Source of the DNA: Omphalotus guepiniiformis
Taxonomy: Eukaryota; Basidiomycota; Agaricomycetes; Agaricales; Omphalotaceae
Direction: 5' to 3'
Length of the DNA stretch: 64,000 nt
Assembly: GCA_028554645.1 (NCBI GenBank)
Contig: JAQOOI010000011.1
Location: forward strand, 360,965 to 424,964
Under the pieces are notes generated by a model that made no database searches, was not told where the DNA came from, and was given only the letters and a program-made list of their open reading frames with translations. How positions within the stretch are numbered: position 1 is the stretch's first letter; each line of letters opens with the position of its first letter. The translations under genes were made by a program, and so were the position numbers. Positions 11,601 through 22,588 of the stretch are shown here, in pieces.

Positions 11601-13656
11601 ATTACGTCTCCTGAAGAATCTGTCAAGAATATTGGTAAGAGTTGTTTCCGTCGAGTCGGTTTATTGTCTGACTCTGCAGGTCGCAAGATCCAACGTGGAA
11701 GCAATTTCGCTTTAGCGTGGGTGCTCCTGATGCGGAAGCCAAGTTCAAGACTGCAGTATCGCAAGCTCAGAAGGAAAGCAAGAATGCTTTGACGTATCCT
11801 TCGTTATATGTATGTTATGTCTGGTAAAATGATCAGAGCGCTGACTATTTGACTAGGCGTTTCATGGCTCACCGTTGAGAAACTGGCACTCTGTGAGTTT
11901 TGTTACGACAACTCTTTCATTTTAATTTGTTTCACTCAACTGGGCTGTAGATCGTGAGACATGGCCTTTGGTACAAGGCCATAGCTAATGGAAGAGCGTA
12001 TGGAAATGGTAAGTCCATCGTTGTCTTTTCAACCCGAGTATCAGAACTGAAATTGACTCAAAAAGGCGTATATTTGGCCAAAGAAGGGTCGCTTTCCATG
12101 GGCACCTATGCCCAAGCAAGCATGGCAATCTGGCGGAAAAGCAAAGTCAATCCGACGAGTTGTGTGGCTCTGGTCGAAGCTGTGAACCTTCCACAGAAAT
12201 TCGTCAGCTCGAATCCTTATTTCGTAGTCGGGAATACGCACTGGCTGGTATGGTACGTATAGACGACTCTGACCGAGTTTAAGCAGTCTCTGACAGCATC
12301 ACCCTCTCAGCCGTTATTTGCTCGTCAAAAGCGCTGTCCGTGACTCGGATGATCCAGCTGCGTCTGCACCACAGCAGAGCACCTCAAATGTACAAGTTCC
12401 CTTCGTCAGTCTTGATCCCAAACACCCTGTTACGCTCAACAACAAACATATCCGAATTCCTGATCCGACGTTCCAAATCAAGGCTTTACTCGAAAAAAGA
12501 ATGGCAGAGGTCGTTGAAGAACTTCCGGATGCGGAGGACCAGGATGTTTTTGATTACGTGGAGGAGACTAACAAAGGGAAGGAGAAAGAGGTTATTACCA
12601 TTGATGATTCTGATGATGATATGGATGTCGACATGGTTGGCGCTTATTCGAGAACCTCTCAGAAGGCCCCTCGTAACGCAACGGTCTTGTCCTCTACTAC
12701 GAAGAAGACTCCGTCACGACCAGTGGATGACTGGAATCACGACCCCGAGTACGTTCGTCGCAGCATCGAACACATCCTGCCTCCACCTACATTCGCGAGT
12801 CCAAGTGCGACTATGGCAGTGCAAAAAGAGCTGAAGGCGGTTTTGAAAGAACAAAATTCCTGCAGGAGCTTCAAGGAATTAGGTTGGTATCTTCCCGAAG
12901 AGTTCATGGGAGATAATCTGTTTCAATGGATCGTGGAGATGCATTCCTTTGATGAAACTTTGCCCATTGCGCGCGATTTGAAGAAAAAGTTAGTCCTTTG
13001 TTTCCAAAATCCATCCTTTTTGAAGCGACAAGTGGGCTAATTGTGATGTTTCTAGGCAATTGAATTCGTTGATTTTTGAGATCCGTTTCCCGCCGGATTA
13101 TCCTCTCAGTCCCCCGTTCTTCAGGATTATCACCCCGCGGTTCTTGCCCTTCATCCATGGCGGTGGTGGACATGTTACTGGAGGTTAGCATTGTTATCAT
13201 GAGATTTCCTTGATATTACTGATACCTTGACTCGCAGGAGGATCAATCTGCATGGACCTATTGACCTCATCGGGTGAGCCTGCGTATTCGTCGTAGACAT
13301 TTCCTATAGTGCTAATTCCCCGCTACACACACAGGCTGGCTTCCCAGTTACAAGTAACCATTCATTGCATTCGGAGTATTAACCTGTAACTGACTTGACC
13401 CATATCTTTCACCAGCATCGCCTCCGTATTACTACAAATCAAGTTGGCAATATCTAATTTAGACCCAAGACCTGCTCGTCTTGCGTCCAACTGGAACATG
13501 CCATACCAGGTCAACGAGGCACTTGAAGGTTACCGAAGGGCTGCTGCTACGCATGGTTGGCAGGTGAGGATGTTTTCAATGTGTTTTCGAAGCTGATCGT
13601 TCATTCGGTGTTTGTTTCTATAGGTTCCAGTTGGCATTGACAAATTGGTGAAGTAG
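8679..13656 (+). CDS. PARP6/8-like ADP-ribosyltransferase fused to a UBE2Q-type ubiquitin E2
   Basis: Exons 8679-8787, 8851-8982, 9055-9207, 9261-9353, 9411-9723, 9781-10432, 10492-10632, 10696-10827, 10881-11168, 11224-11265, 11327-11340, 11404-11502, 11567-11634, 11688-11809, 11857-11892, 11951-12008, 12066-12252, 12311-12988, 13056-13183, 13238-13273, 13335-13353, 13416-13563 and 13624-13656 give 1226 aa. After an acidic N-terminus come a Cys-rich block (CIVCHNKL, VCDSKLCSYQYY), a PARP catalytic domain (AFHGSPLRNWHS, His789; GVYLAKEGSLSMGTYA, Tyr820) and an E2 fold (IRFPPDYPLSPPFFRI, GGGHVTGGGSICMDLLT, Cys1153; WNMPYQVNEALEGYRRAA). The PARP part resembles PARP6/8, in which the third catalytic residue is not Glu; the E2 part resembles UBE2Q. 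It probably links ADP-ribosylation with ubiquitin transfer, which is inference. The junction at 9353/9411 is non-canonical, or else the donor is at 9339. Confidence 0.88.
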
Positions 13657-13864
13657 GTTTTGTAACGTACCAGTAGTTTTTTGCAATCGTTTGCTTGGTC
13701 TCAATGCGGAATGGACTGCAAATCGCCGCACCTGTGCATAGTTACATGTTGTACATATATAGCATTTTCAGCAAAAATATAAAGCTATTTTATCAGAACA
13801 TATGGTTAATTAGGATCCTCTCTATAGTTACTGTCCAGACAAACAAAGTTCACGAATACCCATC

Positions 13865-14758
13865 CTAAATCGTCTCAGCAAGATCATCTATCCTCCCCTT
13901 CAACTTCTCCAAAAAGCCATAAGCCTCCAACATACTCTGCGGACACCTAACACACCCCGAAGCGTGCGCGACCTCTGCCAAAAACTTGAGCCCAAAAATC
14001 ACATCAGTCATCGGTCTAACCCTAAGCTCCTCCTCCGCCCTCTTCAAAAATTCGTCCCACCACTTTGGCAGCAAAAACGTTGAATATGCAGAACCATTGC
14101 ACTGCATACACTTGATATTATCGGGAAGCTTCGCACCCCGCAACAGATTCTGTGCATTTCGCGCACGAGACCGATGAAGATTGAGTAGCCGGTGGTAAGA
14201 GTAGGCAGAAATGAATTTCAGGTCGTCGGAAAGAGGACAGTCAAGGACGTTGATAGGTAGTGTATATTTGGATGCAGCTTTAGCTTCCATCTCGAGGTCA
14301 TATCGTGTAGCGATGGCATACACGCGTGTAGGTGTCGATGTGACGAAGCGTGGCTCGATGAGAATTCGCCTGAGGGTACACACAACTGCGTTGAGATCGT
14401 ACTTGATTGCGGCTTCTAGAACAGAACTGAGTACGTCTAGTGAGGATATTTCAGGATCTGGTGTTGGGTAGATGAATTGTAGGAGTAAGGGTAGCACGAC
14501 GCGGGATTCGGTCATGTGTATGACGAGCATTGGTGGTTTGTCAGGTACGGTGGAGGAATCAAACTCGGAGACGGACGACTGAGGAAGTCCGAAGAGTGTC
14601 TCAAAGAAAGGGGAGGCGGCAACCAGGATGGTTTTGTGTACATTCAACCTCGCCGGGTTCTCCGTCTCCGTCTCGCATGATACGAGAATTAAATCGGCGT
14701 CGGGAGCGTTGAATTGGTAGCAGAGTGAAGAGGTCATGGTAGGGGGTAGATAGACCAA
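13865..14758 (-). CDS. BTB/POZ domain protein
   Basis: A single exon of 297 aa; an alternative ATG at 14737 (MTSSLCYQF) would give 290 aa. The first 130 residues read DADLILVSCE, LNVHKTILVAASPFFETLFG, HMTESRVVLPLLLQFIYPTP: the BTB core of a beta strand, the VHKxIL helix and a C-terminal helix pair. Such proteins dimerise and often adapt substrates to cullin-3 ligases or act in transcription. The C-terminal half has two Cys pairs (CMQC, CVRCPQ) and helical character but no domain I recognise. This class, usually annotated only as BTB-domain protein, is greatly expanded in Agaricomycetes. It is convergent with the PARP-E2 gene across about 200 bp. Confidence 0.85.
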   Translation of the reverse strand: MVYLPPTMTSSLCYQFNAPDADLILVSCETETENPARLNVHKTILVAASPFFETLFGLPQSSVSEFDSSTVPDKPPMLVIHMTESRVVLPLLLQFIYPTPDPEISSLDVLSSVLEAAIKYDLNAVVCTLRRILIEPRFVTSTPTRVYAIATRYDLEMEAKAASKYTLPINVLDCPLSDDLKFISAYSYHRLLNLHRSRARNAQNLLRGAKLPDNIKCMQCNGSAYSTFLLPKWWDEFLKRAEEELRVRPMTDVIFGLKFLAEVAHASGCVRCPQSMLEAYGFLEKLKGRIDDLAETI

Positions 14759-16653
14759 GATGGTGTGTATCGTGTGTGCGTGTATTTATATTTTTGGGAG
14801 GACAGACAGAGAGACAGAGGAGATCCGAAACAGGAGATCTCTGACTGAGGCGGCAGGCCAAATGAAAGGTATCGACCCGAATGGGTTTGAGGTCCACGCT
14901 ACGATCACCTGCCAAGTCCCGTTCTATGATGACCGGTCCCAGATCCAATCCTCCCAGCAATGCCAACGCTAAGTGCTCGAGTGAAAATGAGTGTCCGTAC
15001 GAAGTCGTTGGATTTGTAGTATGTAGCACCCAGTAGGCTCCATTTTTAACCTAAAGTGCTGAGTGGAGATGTGCCTTGTGTAGGTTAGGATATCTGGATC
15101 CGAAGCGTCATCATTGAACGGCGGGAGCGTGAAGGTGGGGTTTAGCGTATCTGAATACTGAGATCCCGTCGATTTATATAACCCGAGAACTATACGTTGG
15201 CAGTTCACTTCGTTCTGAAACTGAAAGAGGATATCCATTCTCCTGATTCCATGCGTTGCAGAGCTGTGGAGAGAAGAGTGTCATGATGTCCACCGATTAG
15301 AGCGTTGGCTGAGTAACAACGCTGGAATTTAACTTCTAGTTGGAAGGTTCAAGAAGCCTCTAACATCTCATGACTGGCAGAAGAGAGAAGACGATACAGA
15401 TAGTAACATTAAAGAAATTTTCTTCGGCGATAAAGGTATTGTCACGTACCTGGCAAGATTACCCTGCTATAGGCCTATTGTATGCACCCTCTGAGACCCT
15501 CTGTCTCCGGCGATGACATCTCTCGAAGGCTAGTGACCAAAGTGTCAATCTAGAATCAACACTAAATGAGTCAAATAGACGTTCAGAATCAATAATCTGT
15601 CTTCATCGTGGATGGAGACAGCATGGAGAGACTAAAGAGGTTTAGCGCCCAAACGCGTGACCTCCTCAACGTCAACCTTCATGATGCATCATCCCGACTC
15701 CCCGAACGGTGGTCTGTTGCTGTATCGGCCTATACCGGTAGGCATGGAGCTCTGGGGTATGTCAATTTACCTTTGATGGACGTACAAGTGTCTACAATCG
15801 TGACGGAGGACCATGAGATCATCGTCGAAGACCCCTTGGCCGATGCAGTAGGACCTGTCTCTCGTTTCTCTCTAGCTTTCCGGACCCCGGGATGTGGTAC
15901 AAGCCCAATACAAGAATTTTTGCGCTATCAAACTCTGATCAGGATCAAGCAAGTTACTCGTATACTCGTGCGCGAGTCCCAGTCTGGAGTACTTCGCTGA
16001 TGAGATAACTCTCCAATTGAGCTTGTAGTTGGTATGTCGAGGTGTCTCCAACGAACGTCAGTGTATAACTATATGCCGCAGCCGTCGCTCGTTCGGCGTA
16101 TCGGGAAAGACTTCGGAAAGACTGGTCGCCTGCAAATCCTCTCGAGGCCTCAAGCCACAAATGCAACACAGGTCAAGGTCCAGATATTGAATATACCCAA
16201 TCTCTTGGCTTGCTTGGCACTACTAGGTCTTTCCGAGGTTGCAACCACAACATAGTGGAAAGAAGACTAGGAAGAACCAAAGACCCTGGTAGTTTTTCCG
16301 TCTTTTGGCTGGCGATAGACTCTATTCTACCTCATCGGCGTATCCGAAAATATCCCTCTTTCGCCTGATATTCGGATGTCCTAGAGCAACATGACCGCGA
16401 CAACTACCTAGATGGATTCAGCCTGTGGTGTTACTGTCCGGGTTGAAGCACCTCATGGCCTCTCATAGCTTGCGAAAGCGAGCTATTTTTGCTCCGTCGT
16501 AGACTGTGAGCTGTAGACATTCTTGCCTCGGGACCGCCAGGGACCGTCTAGGAATGTTACCCGTGATGTAATTTCAACATTTTGATTACCAACGGATAGG
16601 ATTTCATCTTGATATACGAGTCTGGTGTACCTAGGACCTAGGACCCACACAGG
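14759..16653. other. Intergenic 1.9 kb, no supported gene
   Basis: Frames at 14969-15238 (minus), 15608-16000 (plus) and 16034-16255 (plus) lack recognisable domains and do not join through good splice sites. Decayed genes are possible. The right end must hold the promoter of the AA9 gene. Confidence 0.4.
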
Positions 16654-16660
16654 TATAAAT
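16654..16660 (+). promoter_or_regulatory. TATA box of the AA9 LPMO gene
   Basis: TATAAAT lies 37 bp before the ATG at 16697, in the context CAGGTATAAATGAGC. The spacing implies a very short 5' leader. Confidence 0.5.
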
Positions 16661-16696
16661 GAGCTCGTGCATACGACAGTCTCCTTCAAGATCAAG

Positions 16697-17872
16697 ATGC
16701 AGTACCTTCTGTCCCTGCTTGCTCTTGTAGCCTACGCCAATGCTCACTGTACGTCGCATATACACGTCTCTTTCTACTGATTTCTGACTACCCGACATTG
16801 ATTTAGTTACTATGCAGTACATCTGGGACAATGGTGTACGTCTTCTACAGGTGTTGAAGTCAAGATGCTGATTTGATTGAATTTTCTCCAGGTCGATGAA
16901 GGCCAGAACAACTACATCCGTGTCCCACCCAGCAACAACCCAGTTACCGACGTAACTTCCACCGACCTGACTTGCAACGTTAACGGTCTCTCCGGTGCCG
17001 GAGTCGAGACTCTTAGCATTCCCGCAGGTGCTAACATCACGTAGGTCACCCACTGCCCTTTCAACGTTTCCTCATACTCACACATACTCTTACCCAGCTT
17101 CGAGTGGCATCAACACGACCAACGTACAGGTGAAGACGCTATCTCTGCTGGTCACAAAGGCCCTGTCATGGTGTATGTCGCCAAGGCACCCTCGACCGCT
17201 GCATCGTTCGATGGCCAAGGGTCCGTATGGACGAAGATCTATGAATCTGGTCTTCTAGACCCCTCCACGCAAACTTGGGCTACTGATGTTGTGAATTCCA
17301 ACAACGGTATGTTTTTCGGTTCGGTTAGATTCCTCAGATGTTATAACTGAAACCTGCTTCCTTGCTTTTTGAACTTTTTTTTCCTTCGCGTGCAAATGAA
17401 CAACGGCAAACACAGCGTCATCATCCCTTCTTCTCTCCCTGCTGGAGAATACCTCCTTCGCGCTGAAATCGTCAGTCTTTCATCCTCACGATATGACACT
17501 TAGGCTCTGCAAATACTAAATGCCGGTTGTTGTTCGTCAGATCGCTCTTCACGTTGCCGAATCGTACCCTGGCGCTCAGTTCTACATCGGTGAGCGATCT
17601 ACCTTCTTTCTATCCATCTAACAGAACAACCCTCATACCTAAAATACACAGGATGCGCGCAAGTGAGCATCACAAGCGGCGGAAATGCTTCACCCCCTAC
17701 CGTTGCTTTGCCTGGTGCGTACCAAGGCAGCGACCCCGGTATCACGGTAAGTCGTATATATGTATACCTTGGTACTCGGATTATCTTGAACTGACTGATG
17801 AATCGTTAGATCAATATCTACAACAACCTCCAGAGCTACACGTTCCCGGGACCTGCTGTTTGGTCTGGATAG
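16697..17872 (+). CDS. Secreted AA9 lytic polysaccharide monooxygenase
   Basis: Eight exons, 16697-16748, 16807-16835, 16892-17040, 17098-17306, 17406-17470, 17541-17589, 17652-17746 and 17810-17872, give 236 aa. A signal peptide (MQYLLSLLALVAYANA) ends just before His17, which becomes the mature N-terminus and forms the copper histidine brace with His96 (ISAGHKGP). Tyr183 in AQFYIGCAQ is the axial residue. Other family marks are IRVPPSNNPVTDVTS, FEWHQHD and IIPSSLPAGEYLLRAEIIAL. AA9 enzymes cleave cellulose oxidatively outside the cell. There is no carbohydrate-binding module. The fourth intron (17307-17405) has a GT donor but no AG where the conserved frame resumes, so this junction is uncertain or the allele is damaged; see findings. 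Confidence 0.88.
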
Positions 17873-18357
17873 ATGATAGTCGTGCTGGATGATTGTTGTA
17901 CATGTTAATGCTGTTACGAGCAATTCAAAACTTTCTTGACATATAAGTAAAGATTGCGAGATTTTCTATCATCTTCGCCAAGCACTGCAGACTCGGAGAT
18001 GGTAGGTAAGACAAAAGAAAGGAAACAATCAGATCATTGCCTTGACCTCACTTGCGGTCGAACGGACCCGTGCGCGAAGTGCATCTGACTTAAGGTTCAG
18101 AAAAACGGGCGCTAGGTCACTTGCTGAATGGGAGGCCAGGAAAATGAGTCCGATCCGCAAGATGCCGGTGAGCTGTGGGGGTTGACAGCTTCATTCAATC
18201 GCTCTCTTTCTTCTCTCTCTCACTCATACCCTCACTAGCGTCAACGGTAAAGTGCCCTTCCTGCTGCAAATATTGCTATTTCAGGGTGATTGTGCTTATA
18301 ACAAGTTGTTTATGTAGTAGAAACGCATTTACAAGTTCTCAAACTCATATTCTATCA

Positions 18358-18690
18358 ATGGAAAATCTAGGTAGTGATTCTGTTGGAAATAGGTGTGTAA
18401 CAGTATATTGTTCAGAACATAGACTCACCATGAGATATAGGGTGGATGTTTTACACAACTCCTCCAACTTCACTATCAACAATAGTCAGTTTCTGACTGC
18501 TGGTGGTGATTTGCATTATATCTCAGTTGCTTGTATGTCCACCAGCCCATCTTATTGTGCTACTGTCTCAATGATATATACGTCATTAGCAACTGATATC
18601 AAATCTGAGATTCTAAACTGATTAAAGGCACCAAACCCAGCCATCAACTTTGGTGCTGCTAGAGATAAGATGCAGCCAGGAACTGGTGGC
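18358..18690 (+). pseudogene. NACHT-ankyrin (NLR-like) pseudogene, part 1 (N-terminal)
   Basis: The N-terminal piece contains HNSSNFTINNSQFLTAGGDL, a pattern like the N-terminus of many basidiomycete NACHT proteins (xxSNFxIxGGxFxxxxGD). After a likely intron comes EILN-stop-LKAPNPAINFGAARDK and MQPGTGG, the segment just before the NACHT P-loop. The stop at 18619-18621 (TGA) stands where the family normally has Trp. The piece is cut at 18690 by an LTR retrotransposon and continues in frame at 24304. The exact start codon is not clear; 18358 is the first plausible ATG. Such proteins are candidate incompatibility or immune receptors in fungi. Confidence 0.65.
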
Positions 18691-19142
18691 TGTCAGCGAC
18701 TCGAGTTATAAACTCAAATAACCAAACACAAAATCTCAGATTCACACGAGTTAAAGAGAAACAGAGAATAGAGATTTGAGAATAGAAACGATACAAGGAA
18801 TTATGCTAAGTACAAGTCTAAACTCGAGGAGTTATTGACAAGATCGAAGCTAAAGAAATATCTACCTAAACGGACTTATTATATACGTAAATAAAACCCT
18901 AAACCCTGGGCTATAACCCTTGACTAATCCACCGTGTGTCTACCATGAGTTTGATCGCCTCAAGTACTTCATTAATGATCGTGATCGCCTTGAGGTCTAC
19001 ATGCTTGATCTCGATCATCATGCTACATACATATGTATTTAATATAACCCTAGATCTATAACTTACGATGTTATCTACTGATAATAAAAGTGTCTATATG
19101 TGCAAACAATGAGATAAGATGAAAAAGAAAACGTTCGTAACA
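18691..19142 (-). repeat. Left (3') LTR of element 1
   Basis: 452 bp. It differs from the partner LTR at 23847-24298 at one site I noticed (CCACCG here, CCACCA there), suggesting a recent insertion. It contains CCCTAAACCCT, a chance telomere-like string. Confidence 0.95.
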
Positions 19143-20065
19143 TGACCCCCTCCTTAGGGACGATGTCCCCATCGTCCTAACTTCACTGCTAATGCTTCTG
19201 TCGGCATCTTCTTCGTTTCTACTACTTCCGTACATGCTTCAGGGATAGGTCGTAACAATGATGTCGGGAATAAGGAAATTGGGACCTCAATCTTTCTTAA
19301 CTGAGGTGGTCGTGGTTTAGTGGGGAATTTTTTATGGAACTCTTCAATTGCTTCTTTTGCGTTTGCAAGGTTTGCTAATGGTTCCCATGTTTGTTCGTGC
19401 CGTGAGTATCCCTTCCATTGAACTTTGTATCCGAATCTCCCTCCCCTATATTTCCCTGAATCTACTATTTCTTCCACTTCGAACTCCGGTTCTTCTCCTT
19501 CTATCACTGGTGGCGGATTATCATTCTTAGGCTGCTCGGGGAATTCAGGCGGATGATAGGGTGACAGTAAAACTTCGTTAAAGACTGGATGTATTCTCTT
19601 CCAAGTCTTTAACGAAGTTTTACTGTCACCCTATCATCCGCCTGAATTCCCCGAGCAGCCTAAGAATGATAATCCGCCACCAGTGATAGAAGGAGAAGAA
19701 CCGGAGTTCGAAGTGGAAGAAATAGTAGATTCAGGGAAATATAGGGGAGGGAGATTCGGATACAAAGTTCAATGGAAGGGATACTCACGGCACGAACAAA
19801 CATGGGAACCATTAGCAAACCTTGCAAACGCAAAAGAAGCAATTGAAGAGTTCCATAAAAAATTCCCCACTAAACCACGACCACCTCAGTTAAGAAAGAT
19901 TGAGGTCCCAATTTCCTTATTCCCGACATCATTGTTACGACCTATCCCTGAAGCATGTACGGAAGTAGTAGAAACGAAGAAGATGCCGACAGAAGCATTA
20001 GCAGTGAAGTTAGGACGATGGGGACATCGTCCCTAAGGAGGGGGTCATGTTACGAACGTTTTCTT
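19125..20065. repeat. Perfect 462-bp inverted repeat with 17-bp spacer
   Basis: Left arm 19125-19586 and right arm 19604-20065 are reverse complements. Both encode the same 117-aa C-terminal piece of pol with a chromodomain (FEVEEIVDSGKYRGGRFGYK, VQWKGYSRHEQTWEPLANL), at 19154-19507 on the minus strand and 19683-20036 on the plus strand. The outer end of each arm is the first 18 bp of U3 (TGTTACGAACGTTTTCTT). The spacer is the loop of a hairpin already present in the intact element (AAGACT...AGTCTT). Confidence 0.95.
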
Positions 20066-22588
20066 GATAAGATCTAAGATCTCGTCCTCGGGCATCTCTA
20101 GTCTGTTGATCGAAAAAAGTTCTGGCTTTAAAAGTACCACATCCTCATTGTCTTTCTCCCCCGTCTCATGATTGGCCATCCTGGACAATGCATCTGGCTT
20201 TCCCATTGACTTTCCAGGTTTATGAATCAATGTAAAGTCGTATTCGGATAATTCAGTGATCCATCGGGCTTGTCGGCGATTCAATTTCTGAGGCTTTTTG
20301 AAATACTGAAGATTTTGATGATCTGTATAGATCTCAAATGACTCTTCCGCACCCATCAGATACTGTCTCCAATCTGCTAAGGAATCCATAATGGCCATCA
20401 TTTCCTTATCATAGATCTCATAATTACGTTCTGTTTCATTTAGAGATCTAGATCTGAATGCAATAGGCCACCATTTTCCATCTATCTTTTGCGATAAGAC
20501 AGCTCCGTTCGCATAATCTGATGAATCTGCCTCGACTCTGAACTGTCCATGATCACGGGGTATGGTTAGAACTACTTCTTCGGCAATTCTACTTTTGAGT
20601 TCTTCGAATGCCTGCTGTTGTTGCTCTGTCCATTCCCACTTTGAATTCCCAGTCAGTGATGACAATGGTTTCGCCACTTGACTAAATCCTCGGATAAATC
20701 GTCGGTAGAAGTTGCAGAAACCCAAGAAGGACTGTACTTCCTTCTTGTTTCCTGGTATTTTCCATTCTTTTACCGCTTTGACTTTCTTTGGATCCATCCG
20801 CACTTGTCCATTTCCTACAAATACTCCAAGGTACTCGACGTTACTGGTCTCGAATTCGCACTTTTCAGGTCTAAGATACAACTTGTGTTGTCGTAATATA
20901 TCTAACACCTGTTTTACAATTGACTCATGCTCTTCGATTGTATTTGTGAAAACCAAGATATCGTCTAAGTACACCATGACGTGACCTTCGTTGATCAAAT
21001 CCCTTAAGATATGATTCATGAACGCTTGGAAGGTCGCCGGAGAATTTGTAAGACCAAAGAACATAACCGTTGGTTCAAAGAGCCCCCGATTAGTCCTAAA
21101 TGCCGCCTTCCACTCATCGCCTTCTTTGATCCGGATATTATTGTATCCCCATCGAACATCCATTTTCGAAAATACTTTCGAATCCTTCAGTTTATCAATG
21201 AGTTCTTGAATGAGCGGCAACGGGTATTTGTTCTTTATCGTTGCTTCATTCAACTTCCGGTAATCCTGAACAGGTCGAAGTTTCCCATCTTTCTTTGCGA
21301 CAAAGAAGAATGGTGAGGCCATTGGTGACTTTGATGGTCTAATTCGTCCAGATTTCAGATTTTCCTTAATGAACTCATCTAAAACTTTCTGTTCTGAAGG
21401 ATTTAATGGATAGACCTTGCAATCTACTGGCGTAAAGTCTGGCTTCAGTTCAATTGCATGGTCCCAGGGTCTTCGTTCGGGTAGGTTTTGAAAATCGGCT
21501 TCATCAAAAACACCCTTGTACTCATTGACGTACTTGTCTGCTTTTGACTCAGTCTTTTTGCCCTTTCCAAAGTCCATACTCCGAAGATATCCGTCCCAAT
21601 TCAGGTAAAACAACCGATCCCCTTCTTCCAGCTCTCGGACTTCAGCGTCGGATTCAGGTTTTAGGTAATACGGTATGTAACCACACTTCTTAGGACATCG
21701 ATCAAACTTTAAGGTTGAGTCATTCCAATCTATATTGGGGTTATGACGTCTTAACCAATCGAGTCCTAGGAATATGTCCGTTTTGCCTAAATTTGTAACA
21801 GCAAGTTCAATGCGTTCCGCATGATCTCCCATTACCAATCTGACTTCTATGAATCCTTCAATTGAACCGTCCTCGTTTAAGGTACCATCAGCATTGTATA
21901 CCGGCATCTTTACTGGTAATCTCTTAACAGTTAAGCCATGTCGCTCTACGAATTCTTTATTGACGCAAGAACCCGTTGCTCCACTGTCAAGTAATGCCGA
22001 TGTTTCTATCTGCTTGCCACTTTCGATGTCATCGATTGTAACAGACAGCTTGAGATCTCTGCCTTTAGTACCTTTTATGAACCGCAAGTTTTTCTTGAGT
22101 GACTTTACGGCGGTGACGGCTTCGCTAATGTCCAATGACCGGATCTGGGCAACCGTTTCTTCCGATGCTTCCCTGGCCCGACAGGTTGGCATCCATGCTC
22201 TCAAAATTCCCACCGCTCGTTCTGACTCATCCTCCCTTACTCTCTGCGCTATCCATTCTGGTGAATTCGGCGGATAACGTTCTCTCACAGGTTTTGAATC
22301 GGTCTTTGTAGATACTGACGCAAATTTATTCTCAGGATGATTAAATACAAAGTGAAAATTGCTGTCCTTGTGATCTACACTAGACTGTTCCGATTCTAAC
22401 TCAGAAGGACCTGTATTCACTTCTGAGCTCTGACAAAACCCGTATCCGATTTCAACCAGTTCAAGAACCAGCTCGGTGGCTGTTCTTCTTTCTTCTCTTC
22501 CTCCTGTACGTTCACCTGCCTCACTCTCTGACCCCGCTTTGCTGGACAATCTCGCGAGATATGCCCCTTCTGTCCACAATTGAAACAC
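20045..22588 (-). CDS. Element 1 pol, truncated (protease-RT-RNase H)
   Basis: An 847-aa frame overlaps the end of gag in the -1 frame, so expression probably uses a -1 frameshift. Visible motifs in order are the retroviral-type protease ALLDSGATGSCV, RT blocks (VQDYRKLNEATIKNKYPLP, FSKMDVRWGYNNIRIKEGD, VMVYLDDILVF with the catalytic DD) and RNase H (FRVEADSSDYANGAVLSQ; IYTDHQNLQYF). Homology stops at DLIKK (about 20066), where the sequence jumps into inverted 3'-end sequence and soon meets a stop. Integrase is absent. The first residues before the gag end are read in the overlap and may not be translated from an AUG. Confidence 0.9.
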   Translation of the reverse strand: MFQLWTEGAYLARLSSKAGSESEAGERTGGREERRTATELVLELVEIGYGFCQSSEVNTGPSELESEQSSVDHKDSNFHFVFNHPENKFASVSTKTDSKPVRERYPPNSPEWIAQRVREDESERAVGILRAWMPTCRAREASEETVAQIRSLDISEAVTAVKSLKKNLRFIKGTKGRDLKLSVTIDDIESGKQIETSALLDSGATGSCVNKEFVERHGLTVKRLPVKMPVYNADGTLNEDGSIEGFIEVRLVMGDHAERIELAVTNLGKTDIFLGLDWLRRHNPNIDWNDSTLKFDRCPKKCGYIPYYLKPESDAEVRELEEGDRLFYLNWDGYLRSMDFGKGKKTESKADKYVNEYKGVFDEADFQNLPERRPWDHAIELKPDFTPVDCKVYPLNPSEQKVLDEFIKENLKSGRIRPSKSPMASPFFFVAKKDGKLRPVQDYRKLNEATIKNKYPLPLIQELIDKLKDSKVFSKMDVRWGYNNIRIKEGDEWKAAFRTNRGLFEPTVMFFGLTNSPATFQAFMNHILRDLINEGHVMVYLDDILVFTNTIEEHESIVKQVLDILRQHKLYLRPEKCEFETSNVEYLGVFVGNGQVRMDPKKVKAVKEWKIPGNKKEVQSFLGFCNFYRRFIRGFSQVAKPLSSLTGNSKWEWTEQQQQAFEELKSRIAEEVVLTIPRDHGQFRVEADSSDYANGAVLSQKIDGKWWPIAFRSRSLNETERNYEIYDKEMMAIMDSLADWRQYLMGAEESFEIYTDHQNLQYFKKPQKLNRRQARWITELSEYDFTLIHKPGKSMGKPDALSRMANHETGEKDNEDVVLLKPELFSINRLEMPEDEILDLIKKTFVT

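Noticed and set aside
15608..16000. 130-aa plus-strand ORF as a gene
   Set aside because: No recognisable domain, no supporting splice sites or promoter, and composition like surrounding spacer.
18893..18907. Telomere-like CCCTAAACCCT
   Set aside because: It occurs once per LTR in all four LTRs and is part of the element, not an interstitial telomere.
20678..21316. Plus-strand ORFs opposite pol (also at 22561-23326 and 27709-30312)
   Set aside because: Antisense shadows that recur identically in both element copies because the sense strand is conserved.
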